Shown here in pieces: positions 6,195 to 7,787 of a stretch of 7,787 nt of DNA. This DNA is from an uncultured Erysipelotrichaceae bacterium (lineage in GTDB: Bacteria > Bacillota_I > Bacilli_A > Erysipelotrichales > Erysipelotrichaceae): assembly GCA_910586285.1 (NCBI GenBank), contig CAJUGR010000086.1:1-7787 (forward strand). Reading direction: 5' to 3'. The position numbers and the translations under genes are program-made. The notes under the pieces are model-generated. The model made no database searches and had not been told where the DNA came from. It worked only from the letters and a program-made list of their open reading frames with translations. How positions within the stretch are numbered: position 1 is the first letter of the stretch; every line of letters begins with the position of its first letter.

Positions 6195-6223
6195 ATCATA
6201 GCAAATTCTTTTTCTAATTGCAA
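6195..6223 (-). promoter_or_regulatory. Promoter of tRNA-Arg
   Basis: Minus strand: -35 TTGCAA (6223-6218), exactly 17 bp, then an extended -10 TGC-TATGAT (hexamer at 6200-6195). Initiation near 6188 would leave a short leader of about 7 bases before the mature 5' end at 6181, for RNase P to remove. The promoter begins 9 bp after the stop of the membrane-protein gene. No terminator separates the two, so read-through from that gene could add to tRNA supply. Confidence 0.85.
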
Positions 6224-6231
6224 GAATCTAA

Positions 6232-7191
6232 TTAAAAATTATTGCCGCCGGGATGGAAATTCCCGTAGTCGTCAAAATAGCCTTCGCTTCTGGTCGGTTT
6301 TCCCGCAGGCTGTGGATAATTCAACACATCACCTACCATCGGAGTTTGCGAAATCATCGGATTGGCTTGCGTCATTGCCAACGGCTGCTGATTGATCGGA
6401 TACAACGGATTCACCAAAGAACTTTCATTGGTTGTAACTGATGATGATCCTTGTATCATATTATTATTGTATGCTCCAGGATTATATGCATTGGCATTGT
6501 ATGTTCCTACATATGGATTCATATAATTGGGTGCTGTTTGCATCGGTGTCAGCGGCGCATAAGGATCTTGCAGCGGATTATACATCTGTTGCGGCAATAG
6601 TGGCTGCTGATTCTGTTGAAAATAGTAATCCTGCTGATTGCCGTAATAATTCTGAGTCGGCATTGTTTGATTTTGCATCATCGCCGCATTTTGTCCTTGA
6701 TTATTAGACTGCCGATAATAATTACCGGAGTTCTTCATCCGATTAACATAACTGCTACCGCTGCTGCGTTTCACTTTCGGACGAGGATGAGTGGCCAAAT
6801 AAATACGCTCCTCTTCCTGTTCTTTCAGCCATTGTTTCCGCTTATAACAGAATGTGCTGCCAATAATCGCCAACAGAATCGAAGGAATACAAAGAATCAC
6901 ATACTGATAAAACTCTGTTCCCGCCAAGATCATCGCAATTCCATAGGCAACGAAAGCCGTCAATGCAATAGCAAAAATATTGCTGAAAAACGCAACAATA
7001 GTAAGTATCGTTGCTGCCGCCATCATCAACAAATGAGGTAGTAACTCCTTTGCCACAGCTTGAAGTGATAATAAATCCGCTTGCGAATTATGCTCATGCA
7101 TCACGGTGTATAAATACCAAGCAATCAATATCAGATAAGCTATGCTGATTACGGCACTCATTCCCAGAGCGATACTATGCTTACGCCTCAT
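6232..7191 (-). CDS. Four-helix membrane protein with Gln/Asn/Tyr-rich tail
   Basis: Not recognised. In the 319-residue product, hydrophobic segments at about 7-30, 52-69, 71-90 and 95-115 predict four membrane helices. A charged stretch follows (116-143, KRKQWLKEQEEER), then about 175 residues of low complexity rich in Gln, Asn, Tyr, Pro and Met. The extreme C-terminus returns to an ordered-looking motif, GYFDDYGNFHPGGNNF. By the positive-inside rule the tail is probably cytoplasmic. The frame extends to a TTG at 7209 overlapping the phosphoesterase stop, and an ATG at 7206. I choose the ATG at 7191 because GGGAG (7204-7200) lies 8 bases before it. It forms an operon with the phosphoesterase. 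The tail could drive self-association, but that is inference from composition. Confidence 0.75.
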   Translation of the reverse strand: MRRKHSIALGMSAVISIAYLILIAWYLYTVMHEHNSQADLLSLQAVAKELLPHLLMMAAATILTIVAFFSNIFAIALTAFVAYGIAMILAGTEFYQYVILCIPSILLAIIGSTFCYKRKQWLKEQEEERIYLATHPRPKVKRSSGSSYVNRMKNSGNYYRQSNNQGQNAAMMQNQTMPTQNYYGNQQDYYFQQNQQPLLPQQMYNPLQDPYAPLTPMQTAPNYMNPYVGTYNANAYNPGAYNNNMIQGSSSVTTNESSLVNPLYPINQQPLAMTQANPMISQTPMVGDVLNYPQPAGKPTRSEGYFDDYGNFHPGGNNF

Positions 7192-7205
7192 TATCGCAGC
7201 TCCCA

Positions 7206-7670
7206 TCAATCCAGAAATTTGATTTGTGCATGAACTTGCTCATCCTCAATAGTTATTATCGCATAAGAGGGACCACGCCTATCACGCGAGCGCCATAGGG
7301 ATCCGGGATTCAGCAGCAATACCCCGTCCACATGATCGATCGCCGCCACATGCGTATGCCCGTAACAAAAAATATCACAATGCTCTTTTTTGGCATAAGC
7401 CGCCATACGATTAATACGATTTACATACGAAAACTGATTGCCGTGCATCGCTATAATATTATGTGATTGCACCGGTACTATGATTTGTTGCGGAAAATCA
7501 CTGTAAAAATCATTATTACCCTGTACCGTTTGGTACATCGGATATTCGTTTATCGAACATTCGATATCGCCACAATGGAGATAGCAGTCAGCGTCCGGCT
7601 CTAAACGCAGCACTTCCTCGAGCCGCTCATTGAATCCATGAGAATCACTCACTACAACGATTTTCATCAT
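7206..7670 (-). CDS. YfcE/YsnB-family metallophosphoesterase
   Basis: Cytoplasmic calcineurin-like phosphoesterase of the YfcE/MJ0936 (Metallophos_2) family, which hydrolyses phosphodiester or phosphomonoester bonds with Mn or other divalent metals; the natural substrate is uncertain. The 154-residue product shows the full metal-site set: D9-S-H11, GD at 34-35, GNND at 51-54, H76-G77, GHTH at 104-107, then NPGS at 121-124. The length matches the family. GAGGTGA (7681-7675) lies 4 bases before the ATG at 7670 and 7 before a second ATG at 7667, so the true start may be one codon later. The stop overlaps the extended frame of the downstream membrane protein, so the two are probably co-transcribed. 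In Bacillus the relative ysnB follows rph-ysnA, which I cannot check here. Confidence 0.92.
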   Translation of the reverse strand: MMKIVVVSDSHGFNERLEEVLRLEPDADCYLHCGDIECSINEYPMYQTVQGNNDFYSDFPQQIIVPVQSHNIIAMHGNQFSYVNRINRMAAYAKKEHCDIFCYGHTHVAAIDHVDGVLLLNPGSLWRSRDRRGPSYAIITIEDEQVHAQIKFLD

Positions 7671-7690
7671 GACATCACCTCGCTGTTACT

Positions 7691-7718
7691 ATTTTAACAT
7701 AAATTCATGTCATGAGAA
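7691..7718 (-). promoter_or_regulatory. Candidate promoter of phosphoesterase operon
   Basis: Minus strand: TTCTCA (7718-7713), 16-bp spacer, extended -10 TGT-TAAAAT (7699-7691). Initiation near 7684 gives a very short leader that still holds the GAGGTGA ribosome site. The -35 matches four of six consensus bases. No hairpin separates it from the possible gene tail upstream, so it may be an internal operon promoter. Confidence 0.45.
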
Positions 7719-7728
7719 ACCGGAAAGG

Positions 7729-7787
7729 TTAAAAAGGAATCGGATTATAGTGTAAAGCGGATACGGATACCGCCTCTTCATTAGATC
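7729..7787 (-). CDS. Possible 3' end of an upstream gene
   Basis: At the window edge a minus-strand frame is open for 18 codons to a TAA at 7731-7729. Its translation is SNEEAVSVSALHYNPIPF. The alternating V-S-V-S pattern and the ending look like a protein C-terminus, faintly like that of SurE-type proteins, but this is too short for a call. A second frame is also open to a TGA at about 7710. It matters only as a hint that the phosphoesterase may belong to a longer operon. Confidence 0.3.
   Translation of the reverse strand, partial: SNEEAVSVSALHYNPIPF

Noticed and set aside
6441..7041. Overlapping plus-strand ORFs of 88 and 141 codons
   Set aside because: They mirror the membrane-protein gene; their composition follows its low-complexity and membrane codons and there are no ribosome sites.

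Overview
The window looks like chromosomal housekeeping DNA from a low- to mid-GC Gram-positive bacterium. An Erysipelotrichia-type Firmicute, or a close relative of the Mollicutes, is my best guess. This rests on AGGAGG-like ribosome sites, extended -10 promoters, U-tract terminators, a DUF3196-like protein and the tig/lon/engB (ysxC) gene order. The class is an inference, since no rRNA or marker search was possible.

Right to left on the minus strand there are three transcription groups. (1) 7787-6105: a possible gene tail at the window edge, then a YfcE/YsnB-type metallophosphoesterase, then a four-helix membrane protein with a long Gln/Asn/Tyr/Pro-rich tail, then tRNA-Arg(UCU), which has its own strong promoter and its own terminator. 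(2) 5232-3073: a DUF3196-like helical-repeat protein with its own promoter, then trigger factor, closed by a hairpin terminator. (3) 3043-111: Lon protease and the ribosome-assembly GTPase EngB/YsxC, with Lon's stop 3 to 4 bases before EngB's start, closed by a strong terminator whose loop holds the EngB stop codon. Only one convincing gene lies on the plus strand: a 67-residue double zinc-ribbon protein at 5648-5851, with an extended -10 promoter and a terminator of its own.

Groups 2 and 3 form a protein-quality and ribosome-linked block: trigger factor folds nascent chains at the ribosome exit, Lon degrades misfolded proteins, and EngB matures the large ribosomal subunit. The layout parallels the Bacillus ysoA-tig-clpX-lonB-lonA-ysxC block, but clpX and lonB are missing here.

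The non-coding stretches flanking the zinc-ribbon gene (5233-5647 and 5917-6070) hold an exact 24-bp tandem duplication, a perfect CCGTACGG palindrome in each flank, and short open stretches that read like decayed genes. This is the only part of the window that looks like accessory or eroded DNA. I see no CRISPR array, complete insertion sequence, riboswitch or clear new defence or metabolic system. The most useful leads are the zinc-ribbon island, the low-complexity membrane protein and the start-site/promoter conflict of the DUF3196-like gene.
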